Origin: Liopterus haemorrhoidalis
Taxonomy: Eukaryota > Arthropoda > Insecta > Coleoptera > Dytiscidae
Assembly: GCA_963971575.1 (NCBI GenBank)
Contig: OZ020613.1
Location: 50,648,250 to 50,712,249 of the forward strand
Direction of reading: 5' to 3'
Length of the DNA: 64,000 nucleotides
Positions 56,775 through 64,000 of this stretch are shown in pieces (the first letter of the stretch is position 1; every line of letters begins with the position of its first letter). The notes below the pieces were generated by a model. It saw only the letters and a program-made list of their open reading frames with translations. It made no database searches and was not told the origin of the DNA. The translations under genes were made by a program, and so were the position numbers.

Positions 56775-58643
56775 CTAGGCCACACGCTTTTGGGCGCCAA
56801 ATTGTTGTGCTACAATATGTCTTTTCGGTTTAACCGCTGCAGGGCAATTGTCGTCTAAATGAGCCCATTTCTTAGAACCTTTACAAAGACATTCTATAAC
56901 GCCTTCGAAACTCTTACCGTCTTTGAATTCTCCCACAACACATTGGCTTTGTACGAAAGTGCTGTTTTGAGTACAAGATGTTATTGTCCAGTTACAATTT
57001 TGTACATTAGAATCCAGACATTTGGATTGCACAGGTCCACATTCTATTTCTGTCATGTTCTTCAACAATTTTGCGCTCCCTCTAAATGCGGTGGTGCAGC
57101 CATCGACAACAAATAAGTTGAAGTTTGATGTAGCAGAAGAAATATAATTATATCTTTTGGTTATAACCGAAATAACTTTGTTATTATTGTCTATTATGGG
57201 TGTTCCGGAAATCGGTATCCATTTCCTGATATCGACTACAAACGCTGGTCTAATCACGCCGACTTTGTCTACGGCTTGCATATTCGCCGTAACTTCTACA
57301 CATCCTTTAATAGGGCACAATACTCGAAGTTTCTGTCCAAATTTAACTTCGTTGATTACCCAACAGCTATCCTTCTTAAAGGATATATCTGTTCCAACTT
57401 GTCTGTAGTCGGGCCTTTTACCGTATGCCACAATGTGGGTGGCTGTTACGTAATCGCTGCATACTCCCACCTCTGGGTTATAGTCAAAGATTTTTCCATT
57501 GATCTCGAGGTGTGTATTGGGTGTGGTAATTTTTCCTTCAGATGCTTTAGGTTTTAGCATCTCTACGACAGCTTGTGTATTAACGACTTTTAGTTGTTGA
57601 TACTCGGAGATAGGCTGTCCACCCTCAGATGGTCTTGGTAGGGTTTTATGTTGAAACACACGGGTTTCGACCTTATTGTTTGCGAATCTATTTCTAAACA
57701 TACTTTGCCTACGTTGTCTATTAGCTAAAAATTTTTCTTTCTGAATATTAAAATATTCAACTTGACGTGCCTTCCACGCTTCTTGTCTCCTTAGCCAATT
57801 TTCCTGGCGTTTCTGAGTATTTAGAGCCCATTCGTCTCTATTTTTGCGCCAAGATTGGGCTCGCTTTTCCCAATTTTCCTGGCGTGTCTTATGCCAGTTT
57901 TCCGAACGTTCGGCAAAGTATTTTTCTCGAAGAGATATCCATCTCTCACGTTGTGCTTGTCTCATTAACTTACGAGACCCTATTGTCGCAGCTTTATAGT
58001 ATTTATGGGCTTGTCTGGAACATTGTGTTCTAGTTCTTTTTCCTTGGCGGTCTTCTGCCAACTTAGGTCCATTCTTGTATTTTTGGAACGCTTGCTTCTC
58101 AACAGATAAACTACCAGACAATTCCAAAGCTATGATCTCTCTATGAGAGATTTGTGTGTGGGCCCTTTTAGAAATGTCAGTGTAAGAAGAAGGTGGTTTG
58201 TGGCTACCTCTTTCAGCCATGTCTCTCTTTTCGGCTTTCTTATATTTATTGACTGCCGAAGAGACTTGTGCGTGTGTGGCTGTCATTGGGTTTAAGCCAA
58301 TAGCAGAAACTGCGTGGCTTTGTGCTACCGCGGCTTGGTATTTTCGGTTCGCCACAGCAACGTGGGTTTTAGAGTTAGCCCACTGTTGGTAGTTGCTAAC
58401 CGCAATCGGGTTAACAATGTTTGGCGGGGTTCTGAGGGTTTGAGCAGAGGGGCTCTTTGAGAAAGAACTTTCTCCTTGGGTCTGCTTCTCTGTAGCACGA
58501 AGGTAGACGTAGTGGAGTCCTACGATGACGCTGTCTGGCAGGCTACCTGCAGGTACGACTAGGCCCCCCTGCAGGATGCGCAGCGTTGGATGTTGGAACT
58601 GGTGGAACCGGTGGAATTCTTCGTCTGGAATGACCCGGTGCAC
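56775..58643 (-). CDS. Viral polyprotein-like ORF in Gypsy-B LTR (unit 4)
   Basis: Identical in translation to the unit 2 and 3 copies. It lies in the outermost 5' LTR. Confidence 0.5.
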   Translation of the reverse strand: MHRVIPDEEFHRFHQFQHPTLRILQGGLVVPAGSLPDSVIVGLHYVYLRATEKQTQGESSFSKSPSAQTLRTPPNIVNPIAVSNYQQWANSKTHVAVANRKYQAAVAQSHAVSAIGLNPMTATHAQVSSAVNKYKKAEKRDMAERGSHKPPSSYTDISKRAHTQISHREIIALELSGSLSVEKQAFQKYKNGPKLAEDRQGKRTRTQCSRQAHKYYKAATIGSRKLMRQAQRERWISLREKYFAERSENWHKTRQENWEKRAQSWRKNRDEWALNTQKRQENWLRRQEAWKARQVEYFNIQKEKFLANRQRRQSMFRNRFANNKVETRVFQHKTLPRPSEGGQPISEYQQLKVVNTQAVVEMLKPKASEGKITTPNTHLEINGKIFDYNPEVGVCSDYVTATHIVAYGKRPDYRQVGTDISFKKDSCWVINEVKFGQKLRVLCPIKGCVEVTANMQAVDKVGVIRPAFVVDIRKWIPISGTPIIDNNNKVISVITKRYNYISSATSNFNLFVVDGCTTAFRGSAKLLKNMTEIECGPVQSKCLDSNVQNCNWTITSCTQNSTFVQSQCVVGEFKDGKSFEGVIECLCKGSKKWAHLDDNCPAAVKPKRHIVAQQFGAQKRVA

Positions 58644-58990
58644 GTTGGGTAACGTGATGGTAGACCAGGCTACCTGCAGGTACGACTAGGCCCCCCTGCA
58701 GGGTACTGGTGGCTGGCTCGTTAGCCGGGCTACCACTCAAGGATTACCACGGGTGGAGTCCTTGAGGGAATTACCGGCTGTAGAGAGCTTGCTGGTTGCA
58801 GCTGGTGGAGAGTCTAGGGAGAAGTTCTGGAAGCCTTGGGGGTGTCGTAATAAAACAAGTTGTTCACTAGGCGAGGATCTCGGAGCGAATGCCGTTTGGG
58901 GAGAGAGGCGCGCTATATAAAGGAAGTTCGGTGTCGCCCCCCCACTCCTAAGGGTGAGAGCGGGTGACGTCACAGAACTACCCCTTAACA
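56803..58990 (-). repeat. Gypsy-B outermost 5' LTR (LTR 4)
   Basis: A 2188-bp LTR with the viral-like insert. It ends at 58990 and is followed directly by NL1 ORF1 (gtactggcg). This junction fixes the LTR's 5' end as TGTTAAGGGG on the minus strand. Confidence 0.88.
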
Positions 58991-59432
58991 GTACTGGCGT
59001 AAGCGGACTGGCTGTCAATGCGGCTCCACAGGAGCGGCTTGGTATTGCGCGGTCTGTAGTGGACCGGCTGTCAATGCTTACAGCGCAGTTTGACGGCTGG
59101 ATGTTAGCGGCAGTGCGGCTCTCAGAGGAGCGGCCTGTATTTGCGCGGTCTATAGTAGACCGGCTGTCAGTGCCAACAGCGCAGGTTAGCGTCTGGCTGT
59201 TGGCAGTATTGCGGCTCACAGAGGAGCGGTTGTCAGTGCCAACAGCGCAGGTTAGCGGCTGGCTGTTGGCAGTATTGCGGCTCACAGAGGAGCGGTTGTC
59301 AGTGCCAACAGCGCAGTTTAGCGGCTGGCTGTTGGCAGAATTGCGGCTCACAGAGGAGCGGCTGGCAGAAGCGGAGGCTGTAGTAGCTCGGCTTGCTTTG
59401 GCTTTAGAGCCCTTGCCCTTACGACCTGACAT
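58991..59432 (-). pseudogene. NL1 ORF1, N-terminal part, truncated by Gypsy-B
   Basis: It starts at the ATG 59430-59432 (MSGRKGKGSKAKASRATT), a basic N-terminus. There follow three near-exact 22-residue repeats of RSSVSRNTANSQPLTCAVGT type and two or more degenerate ones (RSTIDRANTG, RSTTDRAIPS). On DNA this is a 66-bp minisatellite (starts near 59165, 59231 and 59297). The frame runs on into Gypsy-B LTR sequence at 58990, so residues after PLTPV are not NL1. Identification as ORF1 rests on position within NL1 and phase; this part has no known domain. Confidence 0.7.
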
Positions 59433-59913
59433 TGGTCTATCAGACGTGTTGCTGGTGGTGAGTGCAAAACTCTTTAGGTAGTAGCTCTTAGAAGAGCTGG
59501 TTGTTGTTGCAACAGCCCCTGATCCGGGGATCTGGCAGCTGTTGATCGGTGAGTCTTTCTCCCGGCAACGGGAGATAGACGGTTGGTGGAGCAGTGCCGG
59601 ACTAGAATCTATGGTTACCGTGGGTCGGGCCATAGAGACATTACCGGGCGTGGAGCCCAAGCTCTGAAAAGAGCTGATTTTGGTTGTGACAACCCCGGAT
59701 CCTAGGATCTGGCAGCTGCCGATCGATGCGACTTTCTCCCGGCAACAGGAGAGAGCCGATTGTTGGAGCAATGCCGGGATAAACTCAGTGGTTACCGTGG
59801 GTCGGGCCACAGAGTTATTACCGGACGAAGAGCTCTGGATCGCAGTGGAAGTTCGCTCAATGATGAAGGAAGTATGTCTGAACTGTACCGAGGTAGAGTT
59901 CAGAATGATATGG
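59433..59913 (-). promoter_or_regulatory. NL1 5' UTR with ~177-bp tandem monomers
   Basis: The segment containing ggatctggcagctg occurs at 59528 and 59705 (period 177). Each copy shares tttctcccggcaac and gttaccgtgggtcgggcca, and a partial third unit begins near 59826. The open frame upstream of the ATG reads through these monomers but is repeat-derived. Tandem 5' monomers suggest promoter modules. Function is inferred. Confidence 0.65.
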
Positions 59914-60158
59914 CCGTGCCTAGCGTAGCACGCTATCTGCTTATATACACTCCGTTGAGTGGAGGGGAAGGAGCGTAACCAATCGTGGCGTAAGCCACGC
60001 CCAGATATAGGAATTTAGACCTTATTAATTAAAATAACTCTAAATATGAGTTTTTAGCAGTGTTACGGGTCGCGATCGATGGAAAATTACTCGCTGAATC
60101 CAATGACGTACGATAAATCGCGCTACGACCACCCGATCGCGAGATATCTGCGGTAACA
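59914..60158 (-). mobile_element. LTR0, upstream (U3) part
   Basis: It resumes LTR0 after NL1: the TSD ccgtgcctagc, then the TATA box (about 59939-59946), the ccaatcgtggcgtaagccacgcc block and the terminal gcggtaaca, all as in the Gypsy-A LTRs but with about 10% substitutions. Its outer end interrupts the mariner frame. The LTR0 target duplication (ctct on the right) cannot be confirmed, because the left end lies outside the window. Confidence 0.88.
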
Positions 60159-60623
60159 CTCTATGTGGCCGTGCATTATCATGCAGTAATATTGCGCCGT
60201 GCCGATTGAGCAATGCTGGTTGTTTTTTCATAAGTTTTTCATGCATGACATCAATTTCATGGCAATAGGACACCGCTGTTATGGTATCGCCTGGTTTTAG
60301 GAAGGAATAATGGATCAAACCTTTGGCATTCCAGCATACCGTGACCATAACTTTTTTTCCATGAATGTTCGGCTTAGATGTGTGTCCTGGCGGTGTATTC
60401 TTATCTACCCATTTGTTTGGACGTTTTTTGTTATCATGTGAAATCCATTTATCATCACAAGTGATAATTTGATGTAAAAATGATAATCGTTTATTGCGAA
60501 GCAATAAAGATGCGCATATAGTCTTGCGGTTGAGCATCTGTGATTGCGTCAGTACGTGCGGCACATACGCGTCCAATTTTTTTACTTTATTTATGGCATA
60601 CAGATGTTGTAATACAGTTGTAT
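60159..60623 (-). pseudogene. mariner-like transposase remnant, interrupted by LTR0
   Basis: This is the middle part of a mariner-family DDD transposase. Upstream codons read VLQHLYAINKVKKLDAYVPH, followed by the first catalytic region (TCDDKWISHDN), KTPPG-type and VTVCWN motifs, and the second catalytic aspartate in LLHDNARPH. Immediately after HDNARPHR the sequence becomes the LTR0 end, so the third aspartate and C-terminus are missing from this side. The N-terminus ends at the inverted-repeat element to the right. A non-functional relic and the oldest layer in the window. Confidence 0.88.
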
Positions 60624-62186
60624 TGTAATGAACAAGCGCTATAAGTCGATGAACTCATTCATCTCAGGATACATATTTCATTCCTATTTCTTATTATGTT
60701 TGCTATTTCCTGCATTTGTAGTATCCTCACCCCATTTATGACTTCATTGAGAGAAGAGACAGATGCTGCCCTGTCGTGAATATCTGTTTTTGTCTGGGAT
60801 GGAGTGATACCTAATTTGTTACCATGAGGAATAAGCTCTATTATTTTCCCTTTTTCAATAACTTGTAATGGGCCTTCAATTATCAACAGCATATTCCTTA
60901 AGGTTCCTTTCAGGCTATTATTGTCAATTTTGAAAGGAATCTCATTACCGTTAGTTGGAGCAAGGCAATCAATATTTTTTTCTCCAGAAATGTAACATTT
61001 TACTTTGATCTCTGACACTTCTGGAATGGGATAGCTTTCTTGAGAATAAAATGAACTCTCATCAGAAAATTTCCTTCCGTGTGAATAAAAATCTTCATTG
61101 AAAACCAGTTCATGTTTATTATAGATAGTAGCCCTTCTTTCAATATTCTCCCCCTTTAAGATAATTTCTGGAAACCCTTTTATCTTAGAGGCTTGACATT
61201 CCCATCTTGATGTACACGATTGCCTGCCACGAGTTGCACTGATAATAAGTGCTTCCCATTCTAGAAGGACCTTTGCGAATGGATAATGTAGAATCAAGAC
61301 AGCAGTCAGAAGCCCATCCAGTGCATTCCTTGCCACACTCACACCCAGTTTCACAGATCCCCTCGACTACATATTGGATAGCTTTCTCTCTGTTTATGTG
61401 TATTGCTCTCCTGTTTATGTCACATCCTGAGTTAGGGTCTATTATTGAGCCCTGATAGCAATATGCAGTGTATCTCTCTCTAAAAGTGTATATAACCCCC
61501 TCTTCTTCATTCCATTTGTATAAGAGTGCATTTGTTGTTTTTATTGTGATAGGTGTTGGCTCTCTCTTCAAACACTATTCTTTTTCCTCCTTTACATCTT
61601 TTCATATCACATTGTCCAGACAGGTCTTGTTTTGTCAACACAATCAATGTCATTGTGATTAGCAGAATATTCCATTTTCTTGTCATGTTTGTCTTTTGTT
61701 GTTTTGTCACCTCTGTGTTGTGATGGCTTAACACAATATTTAATTTTTGTGTGGTTCTATGTATCTGTAAAAGGTTCTCAAATGGGTTTATTATATAAAA
61801 AGTTAATTCACTTGTGAGGTGTTTTATTTCTGTTAATATTACAAGGTTTTTACTTATATTAATTTATATTTATTTCAGTTAATGTTTATTAAAATTACGA
61901 GATGGAATGAACTTTTGAATACGGAAGATAGAAATAGAAATTGACTTGACTCTACTAAGGTTGAAATCGAAGTTCCAGCACGTTCTGAAATATTTGTCTC
62001 TATTCCTATATCAACCCAACGTTACCGAAGGTATCATAAATCGCATACAATTAGATGAAGGTATATATCTAAGTTCAAGTTTTGTATCAATTTCTAACTC
62101 CAGAGCTACAACGACTATTTTAAATACGACGGAACATGTATCCTGAGATGAATGAGTTCATCGACTTATAGCGCGTGCTTATTACA
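60624..62186. mobile_element. Unclassified ~1.56-kb element bounded by 51-bp inverted repeats
   Basis: 60624-60674 (tgtaatgaacaagcgctata...) and 62136-62186 are inverted copies of each other over 51 bp with three mismatches, both starting TGTAAT from the outside. They abut the mariner remnant on the left. Between them lies a broken glycoprotein-like coding region. I found no transposase and no clear TSD, so the type is open. Confidence 0.55.
60659..61686 (-). pseudogene. Envelope-glycoprotein-like gene, broken over three frames
   Basis: On the minus strand an N-terminal hydrophobic signal-like segment (NILLITMTLIVL, near 61650-61680) is followed by Cys-rich sequence. That sequence is spread over three frames (about 61507-61686, 61185-61571, 60659-61354). 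Notable are GQCDMKRC, a dense cluster ETGCECGKECTGWASDCC, and later YISGEKNIDCL. The pattern of signal peptide plus clustered Cys resembles virus or retroelement surface glycoproteins of the phlebovirus-Gc-like type found in some BEL/Pao elements. That assignment is tentative. At least two frame breaks make it non-coding now. The last stop falls inside the left inverted repeat. Confidence 0.35.
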
Positions 62187-62329
62187 CCTCCCCCTTTCGT
62201 AAGACAAATGATAAAGATGTAAAGTGTTTAAAATTGAAATTATTGATATTTTCTTTTTCATTTGTCCATTTACTTAAATTATTTCACAACTATATCTAGT
62301 ATAATATGTATAGTTGGAAATACGCGTTG

Positions 62330-62426
62330 ATTTACGGATCTCAATCGATGGCGCGGATCATGCTGTTTCTATCGATATGTGATAGTGTGGGGTGTGAAGC
62401 ACTCTACACGCGAAATCGCCTGCAAC
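62330..62426 (-). repeat. Degenerate LTR end (U3 relic)
   Basis: This roughly 95-bp block follows the same word order as the U3 ends of LTR-D and the Gypsy-A LTRs: ttacggatctcaatcgatgg, then gatagtgtggggtgtga, then cgcctgcaaca. It is much diverged. It may be an old solo LTR piece. Confidence 0.35.
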
Positions 62427-64000
62427 AGATCCTTGGAACCCTAAATCTGCTATTTTAAAAAGTCAAGTCACCAATAAATTCGGGCATCAACTGTATATTT
62501 GCTTTTACACTTATAAAGGAGTGTAATTCTTGGCCCTTTAAATGCCTTACTAGCGGCTGCTACAGGCATTCTCACTTTAACAGCATTAATTGCAGTAAGC
62601 AGGTTTTGACAGTTTGACATCCTGAACGAAAAAAAGTACCAAAAGTTGACATAACCTTGCTCCAGCTTTTAACATCCTCAGTCTATAAATAAAATATTAC
62701 AATGTAAAATATAAAATAGTAAAGAGAACAAAATTATTTCAACAAAAACAACATAAGTGAAAATGAAAATTAATAATATGCATCAAATAATAAATTGAAA
62801 ATAATTAAAACCTATCAAATGAAAAAAATATTAAAATGGCGTGAGGCGCCATTTTGTGAAACTAAATAATTTAATTACAGAGATATTTAGAAAAATTCAA
62901 ACATTAATCCAAAATTTAAGAAAATAATTATAAAAATTTATAAAAAATAAGTGTTCTTAACTAGACAGCTCTTACCTAGACTACGTAGTCAATATTTTTT
63001 TAAAAGTATATTTAAAAAAATATATATACGGAAATGAAAATCCATTCCAAACACATACAGAGTCGACATGGCAGTAGGAACAGGACGGCTCGAGATTGTC
63101 TGGTCGTTTGTGATGTTACTCATAGACACGCAGCCGTCACAACATATTAAATAGGTTAACGTAATGTGACAAGTAGACAGGCGCACAGCTGATTTTAAGA
63201 CAAAAGTTTGAAATATGATTTATTTAAATCAATTGTGCCTGTTTTTTTATTTACACATTTTTCTTTGGCTGTTTGTATGCACAACATCTCCGATATCATT
63301 CTTTTGTGAAAATGGGCTTCTTTATCTAAGATCTTGATATTTTAAAAGCCAAAAATGTGACCAGTAGTGTTCGAATGAACCGCTAATGCTGTGCAATTAG
63401 GTTTGATCCTGACGTCACTCTTGTGTTGGCATATACGTTTTTTTTTTTTAAATTTGTTGTGTGGTCCCTATATAGATTTTACTGCATTATAACACAATGT
63501 AGTAAATTCCATTGCATTTCAAATTCCTCTGAGATGGTTCTCCACTCATCTTCTGTTGGAAATGTTAAATATTTTGAAGATAATACATCCCATATGACTT
63601 TACAGGTTTCCTGAATAATTTTGCACGTAGTTGACTTTCCTATTCTAAAATTATATGCAAGAGATGGTATCGAATCGCCCGTTGCAAGTGCCTGTAATTA
63701 GAGTATCGGGAAATCCGATACTGAAAAATCAAAAACCGCGGTTTCGGTTTTTCAAGTTTTAAATTTTTTTCTACTATAGATACTTTAAAATAAATCAACA
63801 AATTTTTATTATGTGTTGAAATACACTATTGTACTTTACAATAAAAAAAGAAATACTAATAAAAAACCATATAGTAATTACTAACTTAAAGTTTATTTAA
63901 ATTTAAATAAAAGGTTTTTAAAAACAGTAAACTATTTAAATGTTTATCGTTTAAAAGTGAACGCAATTTGGTGCAGAAGTTGGCGTTTAATGAAAATGTT
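62427..64000. other. AT-rich region with no recognisable gene
   Basis: Only short frames (up to about 65 codons) without recognisable motifs. It contains long A/T runs and a perfect hairpin (gtatcgg-gaaat-ccgatac at about 63701-63719) next to a palindromic aaccgcggtt. It is probably host intergenic DNA or old repeats. Confidence 0.6.

Larger units (their letters stand above)
32803..58990 (-). mobile_element. Gypsy-B tandem array: terminal LTR plus four 6383-bp units
   Basis: Four consecutive units (33459-39841, 39842-46224, 46225-52607, 52608-58990), each a 4195-bp gag-pol region plus a 2188-bp LTR, with one further short LTR (32803-33458) at the left end. Neighbouring units share LTRs. The only difference I noticed between units is one base at 38664 (A in unit 1, C in the others). 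The right border is the LTR start (TGTTAAGGGG on minus) against gtactggc of NL1 ORF1. The left border is an LTR end followed by five bases (ATTTG) that match the internal leader. No convincing TSD is present. Confidence 0.92.
1492..59913 (-). mobile_element. NL1: Jockey-clade non-LTR retrotransposon, hugely expanded by nested insertions
   Basis: The element's own sequence is only about 5 kb: 3' UTR and tail (1492-1717), ORF2 (1718-4411), ORF1 in pieces (4404-6036, 27601-27628, about 32736-32797, 58991-59432) and 5' UTR (59433-59913). Everything else inside is later LTR-element DNA. ORF2 has an endonuclease and a reverse transcriptase but no RNase H, and ORF1 has zinc knuckles, which together place it in the Jockey group. 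The 11-bp TSD at both ends and the preserved 5' UTR show a full-length insertion into LTR0. It is dead in its present state, because ORF1 is interrupted by five LTR insertions. Confidence 0.85.

Noticed and set aside
32797..58994. A target-site duplication for the Gypsy-B array
   Set aside because: Right flank gtac has no match beside the left LTR (accgagt-caaat); the shared caaat belongs to the leader sequence next to every unit LTR.
59010..59360. Regular repeats resembling a CRISPR array (also 28190-29000 and 7550-7680)
   Set aside because: Repeats are contiguous or variant minisatellite units without unique spacers, within eukaryotic transposons.
58737..59810. A single 357-codon minus-strand gene
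   Set aside because: It joins NL1 5' UTR monomers, NL1 ORF1 N-terminus and Gypsy-B LTR by chance read-through; only 58991-59432 belongs to ORF1.
63423..63614. Small plus-strand frame (63 codons) and similar short frames near 62989-63186 and 61946-62146
   Set aside because: Short, AT-rich, without motifs or plausible context; expected by chance.

Overview
No host gene is recognisable in this window. About 60 of the 64 kb is a set of nested transposable elements of animal type, most likely from an arthropod. Supporting this are two non-LTR retrotransposons (one Jockey-like, one I/R1-like with RNase H), two Ty3/Gypsy families, several solo LTRs and a mariner transposase remnant. I cannot name the species. 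Exact target-site duplications (TSDs) at most junctions let the nesting be read directly.

Nesting, from outside in: a mariner-like transposase (60159-60623, minus) is split by a long LTR called here LTR0 (1-1491 plus 59914-60158, minus). LTR0 is split by a Jockey-clade element, NL1 (1492-59913, minus), with an 11-bp TSD. ORF1 of NL1 was then hit by five separate LTR-element insertions within about 90 bp of its own sequence: the Gypsy-A tandem array (6037-27600, TSD agag), solo LTR-C (27629-29366, TSD gtcc), solo LTR-E (29370-31339, plus, TSD agtc), solo LTR-D (31346-32735, TSD tccg) and the Gypsy-B tandem array (32803-58990, no clean TSD). The second Gypsy-A copy carries a 6.1-kb I/R1-like element, NL2 (15671-21809, plus, 15-bp TSD).

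Gypsy-A is an LTR-internal-LTR-internal-LTR chain of 2005-bp LTRs with shared LTRs. Gypsy-B is a chain of four almost identical 6383-bp units. Both families place pol in the -1 frame behind a canonical slippery heptamer just before the gag stop (A_AAA_AAC and G_GGA_AAC). Neither Gypsy-A copy looks able to integrate: copy 1 has lost the catalytic integrase glutamate, and copy 2 has a nonsense codon, a gag frameshift and the NL2 insertion.

Two features could be new biology. (1) The 2-kb Gypsy-A-type LTRs, and the diverged LTR-E, encode a homologous Pro/Arg-rich protein inside the LTR. The conserved part lacks methionine and has a CTG or GTG codon in good initiation context at the same aligned position. 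(2) The 2.19-kb LTR of the four Gypsy-B units contains about 1.69 kb of foreign sequence with a roughly 560-codon open frame. It has a basic Trp-rich region, a chymotrypsin-fold serine-protease-like domain resembling flavi/pesti-like NS3 proteases, and a Cys-rich region with glycosylation sequons. It looks like a captured RNA-virus polyprotein fragment lying upstream of gag. The outermost left LTR of the array lacks it.

The right end (60624-62186) has a pair of 51-bp inverted repeats enclosing a broken glycoprotein-like gene, then an LTR relic, then about 1.6 kb of AT-rich sequence in which I see no gene. No tRNA, rRNA or CRISPR array was found.
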